Notes: generated by a model from the letters alone, not told the origin. A DNA stretch of 46,026 nt from Candidatus Woesearchaeota archaeon CG_4_10_14_0_2_um_filter_33_13 (GCA_002792115.1 PFNQ01000049.1:1-46026); one strand, 5' to 3'; positions 9,016-17,959 are shown, counted from the first letter of the stretch. Translations and numbers: made by a program.

Positions 9016-10515
9016 TTAATTCTTCTTTAACTCTTCATCAAATATTGGTTTAATCTTCTTCCACAATTCTGTAGGAATATTTTCGGGCAAATGAACCTTC
9101 AAGAACTCATTACGCAATTCTTCTTCTCTAGATTCTGCTTCTACATAAAGATTTTCTTTAAACAAATCTATCAATGTTCCCTGGGCCCCATTTTTTGCTG
9201 CTAAATAGAAAGCAAATAATTGTTCATCTCTTCCTAATCCGGAGAGATCATATCCTCTTAGTTCCTTGCTTTCACTAAAAAGAGCATAATGTTCTTTATT
9301 TTCTATTGTTAGCATGTCTTTCATTCCCACAGAAATAGGATCAAAGTTTAATGCTTTCATAAAAATGTAACATCTTGCACATTTAGAGCATTGACAACAC
9401 CACCTATTGTGTTCAGCACCATCATTATCCGCATGACAACTCATTTGATATTTAGCTAAATGCGGATAACGTTGGTAAAGTACTTTACAAACAGCCAATT
9501 CATGTAAAGGTTGAACTAAAGAGGTGGTTCTAACTTTTCCTTTGGTAGTAATGTGTAATAAAGAGTTCATCTGTGCTAACCACTCCGCAGATTGATCATA
9601 AACCGGATTACACTTAAACCCTTCAGAACTATAATAATGGCTATCTGCAGATTTTTCATTGCCAAAAACAATGTACTTTCCTTTTAATGAGTAGGCAAAT
9701 GGTAAAAGAAAAAATAAGTATTGTGTAAGTTGGTTTGACCAACCTAAGTCTGTTTCTTCTAAACCCCATAATGTATAATCCAACAGATCACGACTATGAT
9801 TATAAACAACCTGAATCTTTTCTTGAAATTCTTTCTCAAACTCAGCAATTAGCTTTTCTTTATGTTTATTCTCAAAAGTTCTTACGGAAATACCATTATA
9901 AATTATGTCTACGTCCGGTTCAACAATCGTAACGGGAGCCGGGTTTAGACCAATCTCTTTTGACAAGCCAAAGCCTAGTAAACTTTCCTTACCAAAAGTA
10001 AACGTGTTGATACTCCTTTCTCCCAAAGAAAATTCTGAGTTAATTATAGGGGGTTTACTTTTTGTAAATGTATAATCTAAATTACAAAGTCTAGTAATAT
10101 AATCAACAGCATTAGCCTTATCATCACAGTCTCCGCTATAAATTAAACAACGTAACATTAATTCAATAAAAAAAGACTTAAATAACGGCAATGGAGTATC
10201 ATACCTGATTTTCTTTGCATCAAACATAATCCCCAATTCTAAAGAAGAAAGATATGCTAGGTTATCTTTAATCAATATTTTATAATCTTGAGGAAAATCC
10301 TGCCAAACAGCCATTGGAAAAGTGAGATCAAAATAGTTTTCTTGCGCTCCTCGCTTAAACTGTATCCTCATACCATTTTCAATAATCCTAGTTTTAATCT
10401 GAAAGGATTTAGGTCGAAAAAGCTTTCTGACAGTGCTTAATGAACTATTTGTCATCATTTTTTTGCTAAACATAATAGAATCTGTTTGATTTTTATCAAT
10501 TGTTGCTAAATTCAT
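9016..10515 (-). CDS. PP-loop ATPase-like protein related to MurL/QueC
   Basis: A 499-residue protein. TFGKESLLGFGLSKE at 173-187 looks like a modified PP-loop of ATP-pyrophosphatases (usual form SGGxDS), followed by a beta strand giving TIVEPD. Around 360-385 is a Cys/His cluster with HNRWCCQCSKCARCY. This combination recalls the bacterial MurL family (ATP-dependent epimerase acting on a muropeptide L-Glu) and, more distantly, QueC. An archaeon without murein would need a different substrate, so only the fold-level call is offered. A TATA-like ATTTTATA lies about 25-30 nt before the ATG. It is monocistronic between convergent and same-strand neighbours. Confidence 0.55.
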   Translation of the reverse strand: MNLATIDKNQTDSIMFSKKMMTNSSLSTVRKLFRPKSFQIKTRIIENGMRIQFKRGAQENYFDLTFPMAVWQDFPQDYKILIKDNLAYLSSLELGIMFDAKKIRYDTPLPLFKSFFIELMLRCLIYSGDCDDKANAVDYITRLCNLDYTFTKSKPPIINSEFSLGERSINTFTFGKESLLGFGLSKEIGLNPAPVTIVEPDVDIIYNGISVRTFENKHKEKLIAEFEKEFQEKIQVVYNHSRDLLDYTLWGLEETDLGWSNQLTQYLFFLLPFAYSLKGKYIVFGNEKSADSHYYSSEGFKCNPVYDQSAEWLAQMNSLLHITTKGKVRTTSLVQPLHELAVCKVLYQRYPHLAKYQMSCHADNDGAEHNRWCCQCSKCARCYIFMKALNFDPISVGMKDMLTIENKEHYALFSESKELRGYDLSGLGRDEQLFAFYLAAKNGAQGTLIDLFKENLYVEAESREEELRNEFLKVHLPENIPTELWKKIKPIFDEELKKN

Positions 10516-10584
10516 AAAAACAAGTAAAAAAGAATGAATATAAAATGTTTTCGTTATTGTAGTTACCTTCGCGATCCTTTAAAC

Positions 10585-12879
10585 CTATCTTTCAGCATCT
10601 AACAACAACTTTCTTTCTGTTTTAGCCACAACTCTTCTAATTTCATCAACTGCATCAACATTTGCGGAAATTGAATCAACTCCCTGATGGACTAAAAATT
10701 CCGCCATATCTGGTCTTGATCCCGCTTGCCCACAAATACTGGTTTTAACCTTATACCGACGACAAGTTTTGATCACTTTGGCTAGCTCTCCAAGAACCGC
10801 GGGATGCATTTCATCAAATAGTTTAGAAATTCTTTGATTGTTTCGGTCTATACCTAATGTTAATTGCGTTAAATCATTAGTACCAAAACTTACAAAACTG
10901 ATCCCTTCTTTACAAAGATCTTCAATAATCCAACAAGCAGCCGGTGTTTCCACCATGACTCCAAAATCAATATCTTTGCATGGTTCTAAACCAATTTCTC
11001 GCATGATATCTTTACATTTCCTTAATTCTTCAGTTCTAATTACAAAAGGAATCATTACACCAACGTTCTTTAATCCTTCATCGTGTAATTCCTTAACTGC
11101 TTTTAACTCTGCTTTAAGAATTCTTGGTTCATCTAAAAGTCTTCTAACAGCATGCCAACCAATCATAGGATCGGTTTCATTAGGTTCTTGCTCTCCACCT
11201 TTCAAATTTCTATACTCATCAGTTCGAATATCTGAACATCTAACCCAAACCGACTTGTGCATAAATGCCTTAGCGATCTGACCAATACCTTCCTTCAACA
11301 TGTTTTTATAATCTTCATCTTTGTTTTGCCGAATATATTCTGCTGGATGAATTCCAGCATTAGCAATCATTATTTCTAACCTGATCAAACCAACACCATC
11401 CGCCCCCGTCTTTGCAGCACGTTCAGCAACATTAGGAAGATCCATAATTACTTTAATTTCCGTAGCTGTAACCATAGACTCACCAGAACAAGCTGATGTA
11501 GTTTGTGGTTGAAGTGGTTCTTTAATTTCAATTTTCCCGGAATAAACAATGCCTTGAGTTGCATTAACAGTAACCAACTGACCATCTTTAAGAACTTCAG
11601 TAGCATGCTCCGTTCCGACGATACAGGGTGTACCCATTTCCCTTGAAACAATAGCGGCATGACAAGTCATTCCCCCTTCGTTCGTTACAATAGCTCCTGC
11701 TTTTTGCATCGCTGGAACCATGTCTGGAGTAGTCATGGCCGTGACAAGAACATCTCCTTTCTCAATTTTATTTAACTCAGAAATTTCTTTTACAAGCCTA
11801 ACTTTGCCACTATAAACTCCTCGAGATGCTGTTTCACCTTTGATTAATATTTTGCCTTGATCTTCAGTAGAAGTAGATTTTTCTTCAACTATTTCTTGCT
11901 TAAATGTAGTTACTGCTCTAGCCTGAACAATGTACACTTGATTGTTCTCAATTGCCCATTCTATATCTTGCGGCCTACCATAATGTTCCTCAATTTTTCT
12001 TCCTAATCTAGCTAACTCTTTGATTAAAGAATCTGGAACAACTTGATGTTCTTGTTGAGTTTTAGGAATGTCTTTTTTGATATTGTTTCCATTTTCGTCT
12101 CTAAAAAGCCCCCACTCCTGTTTTTTGACCTTGATAGACTTTATCTCTCGGGACTTTTTATCAATAATATATGTATCTGGATTAACTTCACCACCAACAA
12201 TCGCTTCTCCCAACCCAAAAACAGCTTCAATTACAGTTTCTTGATCGTTGTTGTTAGAGGGATTTATTGTAAACATTATTCCAGACTGATCGGAATTGAC
12301 CATCCTTTGAATAACTGCACAAATTAAAACCTTGGAATGTTCAAAATTATTTTTTTCCCGGTAATACACTGCTCTGGCCGTATACAAAGATGCCCAACAC
12401 GCCCTTACAGCAGCAACTACTTGATCCTTTCCTTTAACATTAAGAAATGTTGCTTGTTGACCGGCAAAACTAGCAGAAGGCAAATCCTCTGCTGTAGCAG
12501 AAGAACGGACTGCAACAAAAACTTCTTTAGCATTAACAAGATCTTCTGCTTTTTTACTCACGCCTAGAAGTTCATAACTGTCCCTAATCTCTTCTGCAAT
12601 CTCTTCGGGAACTTCTGTTCTTTGAATTAAATCTTGAATGGTCTTAGCAACTTTTTGTAAAGTTTCTGTGTCATCTACATTCAGTCCTTTTAACATTTCT
12701 TCAATCTTAGACTTTATTCCAGTACGTTCAATAAACTCTTTGTACGTTTGTGCAGAAACACAAAATCCGCCCGGAATTGGAAAGTTATTGTTGAACATCT
12801 CTCCTAGATTAGCACCCTTGCCACCAGCAACAGCAATAGAATTTTTATTCAGATCTTTAAACCATACTACATAAGACAT
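10585..12879 (-). CDS. ppsA: Phosphoenolpyruvate synthase (pyruvate, water dikinase)
   Basis: A 764-residue enzyme interconverting pyruvate + ATP + water and PEP + AMP + phosphate, central to gluconeogenesis and to some archaeal glycolysis. The N-terminal ATP-grasp domain begins GGKGANLGEM and contains RSSATAEDLPSASFAGQQ. The phosphohistidine domain has GGMTCHAAIVSREMG with the swinging H407. The C-terminal PEP-binding barrel has FGVMVETPA, FVSFGTNDLTQ and CGQAGSRPDMA. Length and domain order are complete. The start is fixed by GAGGTG five bases before the ATG. Confidence 0.97.
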   Translation of the reverse strand: MSYVVWFKDLNKNSIAVAGGKGANLGEMFNNNFPIPGGFCVSAQTYKEFIERTGIKSKIEEMLKGLNVDDTETLQKVAKTIQDLIQRTEVPEEIAEEIRDSYELLGVSKKAEDLVNAKEVFVAVRSSATAEDLPSASFAGQQATFLNVKGKDQVVAAVRACWASLYTARAVYYREKNNFEHSKVLICAVIQRMVNSDQSGIMFTINPSNNNDQETVIEAVFGLGEAIVGGEVNPDTYIIDKKSREIKSIKVKKQEWGLFRDENGNNIKKDIPKTQQEHQVVPDSLIKELARLGRKIEEHYGRPQDIEWAIENNQVYIVQARAVTTFKQEIVEEKSTSTEDQGKILIKGETASRGVYSGKVRLVKEISELNKIEKGDVLVTAMTTPDMVPAMQKAGAIVTNEGGMTCHAAIVSREMGTPCIVGTEHATEVLKDGQLVTVNATQGIVYSGKIEIKEPLQPQTTSACSGESMVTATEIKVIMDLPNVAERAAKTGADGVGLIRLEIMIANAGIHPAEYIRQNKDEDYKNMLKEGIGQIAKAFMHKSVWVRCSDIRTDEYRNLKGGEQEPNETDPMIGWHAVRRLLDEPRILKAELKAVKELHDEGLKNVGVMIPFVIRTEELRKCKDIMREIGLEPCKDIDFGVMVETPAACWIIEDLCKEGISFVSFGTNDLTQLTLGIDRNNQRISKLFDEMHPAVLGELAKVIKTCRRYKVKTSICGQAGSRPDMAEFLVHQGVDSISANVDAVDEIRRVVAKTERKLLLDAER

Positions 12880-12884
12880 TTTAG

Positions 12885-12890
12885 CACCTC
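12885..12890 (-). promoter_or_regulatory. Strong ribosome binding site of ppsA
   Basis: GAGGTG on the minus strand, five bases before the ATG. It matches the conserved archaeal 16S rRNA 3' end (ATCACCTCC) and recurs at 15801-15806 and 16035-16040, so it is the strong initiation signal of genes that have a leader in this genome. Confidence 0.7.
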
Positions 12891-12986
12891 TTTTGATAAT
12901 TATAATTAACAGGATACCATTGTTTATATAAATATTTACCGATAATAAAGCTTATATGTTACATAATAAATTTGGTTGCAGTTCAA

Positions 12987-13388
12987 ATGAAACAAATCAA
13001 AAAGAGCAAGTGGAACCCAAAAGGATTGTTGATATTAGAATTGTTTTGTTCTACAATCGGGGCCATCTTGGCTGGAATAATCCTATTATTAACCCTAGCT
13101 GCACCAGGAGCTTATCTCAGCTTTAGTTTTGCTGGAGTTGGCGGTTATGAAGCAACTGGAGTGATTGGAGTCATCTTAGGAGTGGGCATAGGAAGCTTAG
13201 CAGGTTTATTCTTTTTAAAAAAATGGTGGCCACAAAATGTTTCAATAAAGTTTGCTAGTATTGGCGCCACCCTGGGTGTTGTCTTTAATTTGATTTTCAC
13301 TAACATTTATGGAGCAAACAACATTTTTTTGGTTATATTTACTAATGTGATAATGGTAATTTTTGGATTTAATTTTAATAATAAATAA
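12987..13388 (+). CDS. Small polytopic membrane protein
   Basis: A 133-residue protein with about four hydrophobic helices. A short basic N-terminus (MKQIKKSKWNPKG) favours a cytoplasmic N-terminus. Gly-rich packing runs through helices 2 and 3 (GVGGYEATGVIGVILGVGIGSLAG). No known domain was recognised. It is divergent from ppsA. An in-frame TTG at 12972 would add five residues; the ATG is preferred. A TATA-like CTTATATG is centred about 32 nt before the ATG. Confidence 0.65.
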   Translation: MKQIKKSKWNPKGLLILELFCSTIGAILAGIILLLTLAAPGAYLSFSFAGVGGYEATGVIGVILGVGIGSLAGLFFLKKWWPQNVSIKFASIGATLGVVFNLIFTNIYGANNIFLVIFTNVIMVIFGFNFNNK

Positions 13389-13390
13389 AA

Positions 13391-13930
13391 TCAACCAAAT
13401 GTATAAAGTTTGTGATAAATTGGTCCATTAGGTGTAAGAATGCTTTCATACAGAACAAATTTATTAATTTCCATCCTGCCAAAAGAATCATGTTGATGTT
13501 TAATAATAAATTGTTTCAACAAATCTTGATTTTGCTTAAATTTCATTCTAGCTAAAGTCAAATGCGGTACAATCTTGTGACATTCTTCTTCTCTAATATC
13601 CTTAAAAAGAGCCTGAACCTGTTCTATCAATTTAACTAAATTTTTATCCTCAGCACCAATCCACAAAACTTTGATAAGATCAGCAATAGCAAAATATCCT
13701 ATTTTATTTAGATTAATAAAAAATGGAGAAAAAATAAACGGACTTAATCTTCTTTTTATCTCTTCTAATTGTTGATCATTTACTTCATCTAGAAACTTGA
13801 CAGTAAAGTGTAGATTCTCCGGTTTAACTATTTTAAACCCAGCATCAAGACCATCTAGTTCATTTAGTAAAGGAACTAGCGTAGCTTTAATCTCTTCAGA
13901 AATTGGAATAGCGATGAAAACACGTTTCAT
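13391..13930 (-). CDS. thpR: RNA 2',3'-cyclic phosphodiesterase (ThpR/LigT)
   Basis: A 179-residue member of the 2H phosphoesterase family. The two catalytic HxT motifs are HFT at H41 and HLT at H123, each with a following hydrophobic strand (HFTVKFL, HLTLARM). The N-terminus MKRVFIAIPI and the overall size are typical of ThpR, which opens 2',3'-cyclic phosphate ends of RNA, notably tRNA halves. It begins 3 nt after the TRAM-domain gene, so the two probably form an RNA-metabolism operon. This is consistent with tRNA splicing in this organism, given the intron-containing tRNA-Leu at 30888-31002. Confidence 0.92.
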   Translation of the reverse strand: MKRVFIAIPISEEIKATLVPLLNELDGLDAGFKIVKPENLHFTVKFLDEVNDQQLEEIKRRLSPFIFSPFFINLNKIGYFAIADLIKVLWIGAEDKNLVKLIEQVQALFKDIREEECHKIVPHLTLARMKFKQNQDLLKQFIIKHQHDSFGRMEINKFVLYESILTPNGPIYHKLYTFG

Positions 13931-13933
13931 CTT

Positions 13934-14266
13934 TTATTCTTCTTCTAATTCTTCACCAAAGTCTTCACTATCTGCTATCTCTTCCCGATATTGTTCTTCC
14001 GGGGCACTAGTAAATTCTTCTTGGGTAACAGTAGCAAACTTATTAACTTTTACAGGTCGTTCTAACTTCTGTACTACTTCCGCAAAACCAGCAGTTTTCA
14101 AAACCTTGGTTATCTTTACTTTGACATAATCTCCCTTTTCTGTGTTTGGCACAAAAAGGACAAATCCTTTGATTTTAGCAATCCCATCACCTTTACCACC
14201 AACAGAATTGATATATACCTCATATTGTTCTCCTTCTTTAACAGGAGCGACTCTATCTTCATCCAT
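13934..14266 (-). CDS. TRAM-domain RNA-binding protein
   Basis: A 110-residue protein. Residues 10-66 (GEQYEVYINSVGGKGDGIAKIKGFVLFVPNTEKGD and the following strand) form a TRAM beta-barrel, a small RNA-binding fold also found in tRNA-modifying enzymes. Stand-alone TRAM proteins are common in archaea and are proposed to act as RNA chaperones. An acidic tail (about 85-110, ending EELEEE) is unusual in its charge density. GGAGGT eight bases before the ATG fixes the start. It is followed by thpR 3 nt later. Confidence 0.9.
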   Translation of the reverse strand: MDEDRVAPVKEGEQYEVYINSVGGKGDGIAKIKGFVLFVPNTEKGDYVKVKITKVLKTAGFAEVVQKLERPVKVNKFATVTQEEFTSAPEEQYREEIADSEDFGEELEEE

Positions 14267-14407
14267 TTATACATACCTCCAAGTATTCTTATTTCTAGAT
14301 TTATGAGAATTAAACATTAACATTTGAAATTTTTTGATTCATTACTTGGTCAACAAAATATTAAGAGAATATATAAAGGTTTTGTGAGAAAAACCAGAAA
14401 ATGGAGT

Positions 14408-14444
14408 TTAAAAAAAATAAAAAATTAAAGAATAAAAAGATAAA
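14408..14444 (-). terminator. T-rich terminator after radA
   Basis: Read on the minus strand this stretch is nearly all T with short A interruptions and lies 9 nt after the radA stop, as expected for archaeal oligo-T termination. The rest of the gap to 14266 holds the TRAM gene's leader; a TATA-like TTTATATAT near 14372 could drive it with a leader of about 70-80 nt. Confidence 0.5.
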
Positions 14445-14452
14445 TTAACCAT

Positions 14453-15502
14453 TTAATTAATGTCGATCAACCCGCCCTGCTGAACTTCAAAGCAGCACTC
14501 TCCATCAGCCAAGTTTGGTGCATCAATTAATTTAGCAACCCTTGACCCTTTCTTTCCTTTACGCAAGTAAATTCTGAATGTAGATGCGTGAGCAACAATG
14601 TGTCCACCAATGCTGGCAGTAGGATCACCAAAGAACTGATCTGGTTTTGCCATCACTTGATTTGTAACGTAAACACAAATGTTATGACTGGAAGCTATCT
14701 TCGCCAATGTATGCATGTGTCGGTTAAGTTTCTGCTGTCTTTCTGCTAATGTTCCTCGGCCAATAAACTCAGCACGAAAATGGGATGTTAAAGAATCAAC
14801 AACAACTAATCTAATTTTCTTTTGTTGTTCGGTAACAAGCCCATCAACCTTTTCTGCAAGCAACATCTGATGATCTGAGTTATATGCTCTAGCTACCATA
14901 ATCCTGCTTAAGATATTTTCTGGATTTACTCCAGCACCCTCAGCTAATTGAATTATTCTTTCAGGGCGAAACGTGTTTTCAGTATCTAAATAAACAGCAT
15001 AAGCTTCAGAATCTTCCTTGAGCGCATTAACCGCTAAGATATGACCTACTTGGGTTTTACCAGAACCAAACTCACCAAAACATTCGGTAATGGCATTAGT
15101 TTCAAATCCACCACCCATCAAGGTATCAAATGATGCCGCACCAGTACTAATCTTATGGACCAATTCTCTTTTTTTCAAAATATCCATGCCGGATTCAAAA
15201 CCCATTTTCATACTGTCTCTAGCAGCATTAATCATTTTTCTAGCTACTGCTTCAGACATTCCTGCTGTCTCAACTAACTCACCGATAGTTGCAACTGCAA
15301 TTGACATCATATCTCTATAACCTGCAGATTCTAGTTTCTCTGCTGTAGCTGCACCAACTCCCGGCAAATCTTGAATAGTTATCTTTTCCATCTTTAGCTC
15401 CTTTGGTTGTTCTTCTTTGGACTTTTTATTACTTTTTGTTGTTTCTTTGATAGTTTCATGATCCATGACTATATCGACAATCATTTCTTTTTCGTTTGAC
15501 AT
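14453..15502 (-). CDS. radA: DNA repair and recombination protein RadA
   Basis: The archaeal RecA/Rad51 recombinase, 349 residues, which forms filaments on single-stranded DNA and drives strand exchange. A helix-hairpin-helix lies at 44-60 (DLPGVGAATAEKL), the linker and polymerisation region at 95-125, Walker A GEFGSGKT at 143-150, and Walker B IRLVVVDSLTSHFRAEF further on. The N-terminus has an extra charged stretch of about 40 residues before the HhH. AGAGGTT upstream of the ATG fits the start. It follows the 15516-15794 gene by 13 nt and is probably co-transcribed with it. Confidence 0.96.
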   Translation of the reverse strand: MSNEKEMIVDIVMDHETIKETTKSNKKSKEEQPKELKMEKITIQDLPGVGAATAEKLESAGYRDMMSIAVATIGELVETAGMSEAVARKMINAARDSMKMGFESGMDILKKRELVHKISTGAASFDTLMGGGFETNAITECFGEFGSGKTQVGHILAVNALKEDSEAYAVYLDTENTFRPERIIQLAEGAGVNPENILSRIMVARAYNSDHQMLLAEKVDGLVTEQQKKIRLVVVDSLTSHFRAEFIGRGTLAERQQKLNRHMHTLAKIASSHNICVYVTNQVMAKPDQFFGDPTASIGGHIVAHASTFRIYLRKGKKGSRVAKLIDAPNLADGECCFEVQQGGLIDIN

Positions 15503-15515
15503 TTTTCTAACCTCT

Positions 15516-15794
15516 TTAATCTTGTTCCTTTAAAACAAGATATTCGTAAGCTTTTTGTATAACCATATTTGCTTTAGGCAAATCATTAACCCTCATAGAA
15601 TTACTAGACTGCCACTTCCCATCCTTATCTGTATAGCTTCGTTCTATGCTTACAGTCCTGTACTCAACAGGAGTTCCATTATTTTGGCTTTTATTAAGCC
15701 AAACAGTAGCAGAGATTGCTCCCGCCCTAAATTTCTTTTCTGGAAGGTTTGCTTCCTTTTGTTCAACTTTCTTTTCAGTTGTTTTTGTGTTCAT
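15516..15794 (-). CDS. Small conserved-looking protein upstream of radA
   Basis: A 92-residue protein with a charged N-terminal stretch (1-22) and a compact C-terminal domain with strands AGAISATVWLN and YRTVSIERSYTDKDGKW, then SMRVNDLPKANMVIQKAYEYL. The strand-rich, aromatic pattern before a helix could suit nucleic-acid binding, and the position 13 nt before radA suggests a recombination or single-strand DNA role. That is inference only. The ATG at 15794 is chosen over the GTG at 15803, because the GAGGTG ribosome binding site lies six bases before the ATG and contains the GTG. Confidence 0.75.
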   Translation of the reverse strand: MNTKTTEKKVEQKEANLPEKKFRAGAISATVWLNKSQNNGTPVEYRTVSIERSYTDKDGKWQSSNSMRVNDLPKANMVIQKAYEYLVLKEQD

Positions 15795-15800
15795 TTCAAA

Positions 15801-15806
15801 CACCTC
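15801..15806 (-). promoter_or_regulatory. Ribosome binding site that decides the start at 15794
   Basis: GAGGTG on the minus strand six bases before the ATG. The remaining upstream region to about 15910 holds a TATA-like TTATATAAAG (15901-15910 area) implying a leader of about 80 nt with a short AACCA/TGGTT stem. Confidence 0.55.
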
Positions 15807-16045
15807 TTGCTTTCGCGTTTTATTTCAAACCAAGTGCAATTATGCAGATGGCGAGGTCGCAACCAGTTTTGGTTACAGTTACTTAGTAGCAGAAGTCCTT
15901 TATATAACTTATCCGCAGTTGTCCAGTGGGGTGTGGATATGAAAAAGGAAAGACAATTCTATGTCCCAGAACAAAAATATTTATATAAACAGAAGTATTA
16001 ATTTTATAAATAATTAGATTTGATTAATCAAAATGAGGTGTAATG

Positions 16046-16831
16046 ATGGAAAAAGAATTTAGAGTAATAATAGAATATTTAGAAGATAAGTTACTACAGC
16101 ATGGAGTGCAATTTCAGGCAGAGATGCGTAGATTAGAAGAACTTACCCCCGCGAATTATAATAAAATTTTAACTGAAAACGAATTTAAAGAATTTGAAAG
16201 AATTCTGGGAGTTATGTCCTTAACTTCAAGAGAAACTGGTTCTTTGTTCAGACAATTATCTGATACTTGTGTTAAAGCATTAAAAACCATGGGATTGAGT
16301 ACAGCTAAGAAAAAAAATATTCAAAGAATACAAGAACATCTTAAAGAGGCTAGACAAGCTGAATTATCTTATGCTAAACGATTACCCTTTTCCTTTGGAT
16401 CTGGTTGGCAGCCAGGAAACCTGTCCACCGCCAGAGTGTTGGTTAATGCCGCAGGATAATTATTAGTTGCACCAGCCTTATTCTCTGAAAAAGGAAGAGC
16501 AGCATACAATAAAGGATTAAGTGAAATGAGAAGAGCCATGGAAACCTATCGTAAAGAACAACAAAGAGAATATCAAAAACGTCCTTATTCTAGTGGTGGT
16601 GCAGAAGCGACTTATACTTCTGAAGGAAGAAAAGAAGTGCAACAAGCTGTTAAAGATTTAAAAGTGTTTCTCCAAACATCTAGACTGGTAGTTAGAACAT
16701 GGAATCGTCAAATAAGAGAGATTAACAAAGTTTTAAGAAACACTAAATATTCTGAAAGAGTTGATAACATCAAAATTGATGGAGAAGAAGTATTTGGAAA
16801 AACGGAAGATGCTTGGAGAAGAGCAGCATAA
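16046..16831 (+). pseudogene. Helical protein gene interrupted by an in-frame TAA at 16457-16459
   Basis: One reading frame runs from 16046 to 16831 (261 codons) with a single TAA inside. Before it: 137 helical, charged residues (EKEFRVIIEYLEDKLLQ onward) ending VLVNAAG. After it the same frame stays open: LLVAPALFSEKGRAAYNKG, then 101 residues from an internal ATG at 16526. The hydrophobic run VLVNAAG-stop-LLVAPALF reads as one segment, so a TTA to TAA change is plausible. TAA is not a known selenocysteine or pyrrolysine codon. GAGGTG at 16035-16040 is five bases before the ATG at 16046; an ATG also exists at 16043. The function is unknown. Alternatives are two separate proteins or a sequence error. 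Confidence 0.65.
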
Positions 16832-16833
16832 TC

Positions 16834-16857
16834 CTTTTTTATTTTTTATTTTATTCT
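16834..16857 (+). terminator. T-rich terminator
   Basis: A run of T broken by single A bases directly after the TAA at 16829-16831, typical of archaeal oligo-T termination on the plus strand. Confidence 0.5.
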
Positions 16858-16889
16858 GACTTCAAAATTTTAAGTTTAAATTTTTCTTT

Positions 16890-17627
16890 TTAAACTTTCC
16901 TTAACAGATCAAGTATAGTAATATCATCACTTTTGTAGTAATGATTAACTTGACAATTCAGTTTACCATTTGGATGTTTTATTTTTGGAAAATCAACAGG
17001 AATTACCTCTACACCATTGTTTCTTAACATCCTCATTAAAGGAATACATGCACGATCTAATAAAACAATATCTGTTCCATTTTCTCCTGGTAAGATTGCT
17101 GCATTTAATGGTAAGGCCACTTCTTCATAGTCATAATAAATAACTTTTAATCCTTCCCTTTCTGCAATTTCTGAATATACTCTTTTCCTAACCGCATTCT
17201 CAATTCCCCAATCTAAAAATAATAACTTCTGTTTTGGACAAACTAAAGTAAACAAATCAATATGTTCACCTTTTGGGATTATTTCAGGATACCCAGTTGG
17301 AACTAAATATGGCCTCATCCCTAGAAAAGTTTCTTTTAACTTGACTAAGGCTTCTTCTGAATTACCAAATTCTAACCAGGCAGCGTAATCAGAAAACAAT
17401 ACAAATCCATCTCCAAAACGAAGATTTCCTCCTTCACCTAAAGGATTATATGATCCATCTGTATTCCAACTTTTAGTATAAATACCATTATGTAAAACAT
17501 AATCATCCCTTGGCCAGATACAATTGATTGTTTTTTCAGTTTGATATCCTTTATCAGAAAGAGCCTCAACTATTTCTTCTTGCCCACAATGTCCCTTACC
17601 AACTATAATCACTAAGTCTTCTAACAT
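16890..17627 (-). CDS. Guanidine-modifying (amidinotransferase/deiminase) fold enzyme
   Basis: A 245-residue protein with the motif set of the pentein/GME superfamily (arginine deiminase, DDAH, agmatine deiminase, amidinotransferase): WPRDD at 38-42, GEGGN at 64-68, EHIDLF at 121-126 giving the catalytic His/Asp, and the nucleophile Cys at C225 in GKLNCQVNHYY. These enzymes form a thiouronium intermediate on a guanidino carbon and then hydrolyse or transfer it. The size is close to DDAH and shorter than agmatine deiminase. The substrate is not evident. It is the last gene of the minus-strand run headed by gyrA. Confidence 0.8.
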   Translation of the reverse strand: MLEDLVIIVGKGHCGQEEIVEALSDKGYQTEKTINCIWPRDDYVLHNGIYTKSWNTDGSYNPLGEGGNLRFGDGFVLFSDYAAWLEFGNSEEALVKLKETFLGMRPYLVPTGYPEIIPKGEHIDLFTLVCPKQKLLFLDWGIENAVRKRVYSEIAEREGLKVIYYDYEEVALPLNAAILPGENGTDIVLLDRACIPLMRMLRNNGVEVIPVDFPKIKHPNGKLNCQVNHYYKSDDITILDLLRKV

Positions 17628-17652
17628 TCACAAGAACATCTATCAAATTAAT

Positions 17653-17955
17653 TTAATCTAGTTCAGGAAGCTCCTGCTCCCCAGTTATTGTAAGAACATT
17701 TTTCTTAACATCAAAATTAACTTTAAGTAAATCATTAATTACAATATCATTTCCAGCAAGATAATAAGAAATATTTCTTAGTTCTCTAATTCTAACCTTT
17801 TCAGTATTCTTAAATTCTAGAACTTTAAGAGGAACCTTAGCTTTAAGATGGGGATTATTATCTGTAAAAAGTCCAATAAAAGCAGTCTTAAACCCGTCTT
17901 TGTTTTCTCCCGGTTTTCTACTGATAGTAATACTCTTAACTTTGTAAGTTTCCAT
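17653..17955 (-). CDS. Small hypothetical protein
   Basis: A 100-residue soluble, beta-rich protein (METYKVKSITISRKPGENK) with alternating hydrophobic strands and an acidic end (GEQELPELD). I do not recognise the family. It starts 4 nt after the upstream membrane-protein gene, in the middle of a tightly packed minus-strand run. Confidence 0.65.
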   Translation of the reverse strand: METYKVKSITISRKPGENKDGFKTAFIGLFTDNNPHLKAKVPLKVLEFKNTEKVRIRELRNISYYLAGNDIVINDLLKVNFDVKKNVLTITGEQELPELD

Positions 17956-17959
17956 ATTC

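Noticed and set aside
10838-12874. Several plus-strand open frames of 76-147 codons inside ppsA
   Set aside because: They are antisense to a complete, well-conserved PEP synthase gene and have no start signals.
15939-16001. A 20-codon frame (MKKERQFYVPEQKYLYKQKY) in the gap before 16046
   Set aside because: There is no ribosome binding site or recognisable similarity, and the downstream promoter (TTTATATAAA near 15985) lies inside it.
15555-16001. Plus-strand open frames covering the 15516-15794 gene and its leader
   Set aside because: They are antisense to a gene with a clear ribosome binding site and protein-like composition. Their translations look random.
16457-16459. TAA as a pyrrolysine or selenocysteine codon
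   Set aside because: Those are encoded by TAG and TGA. No known amino acid insertion uses TAA in archaea.
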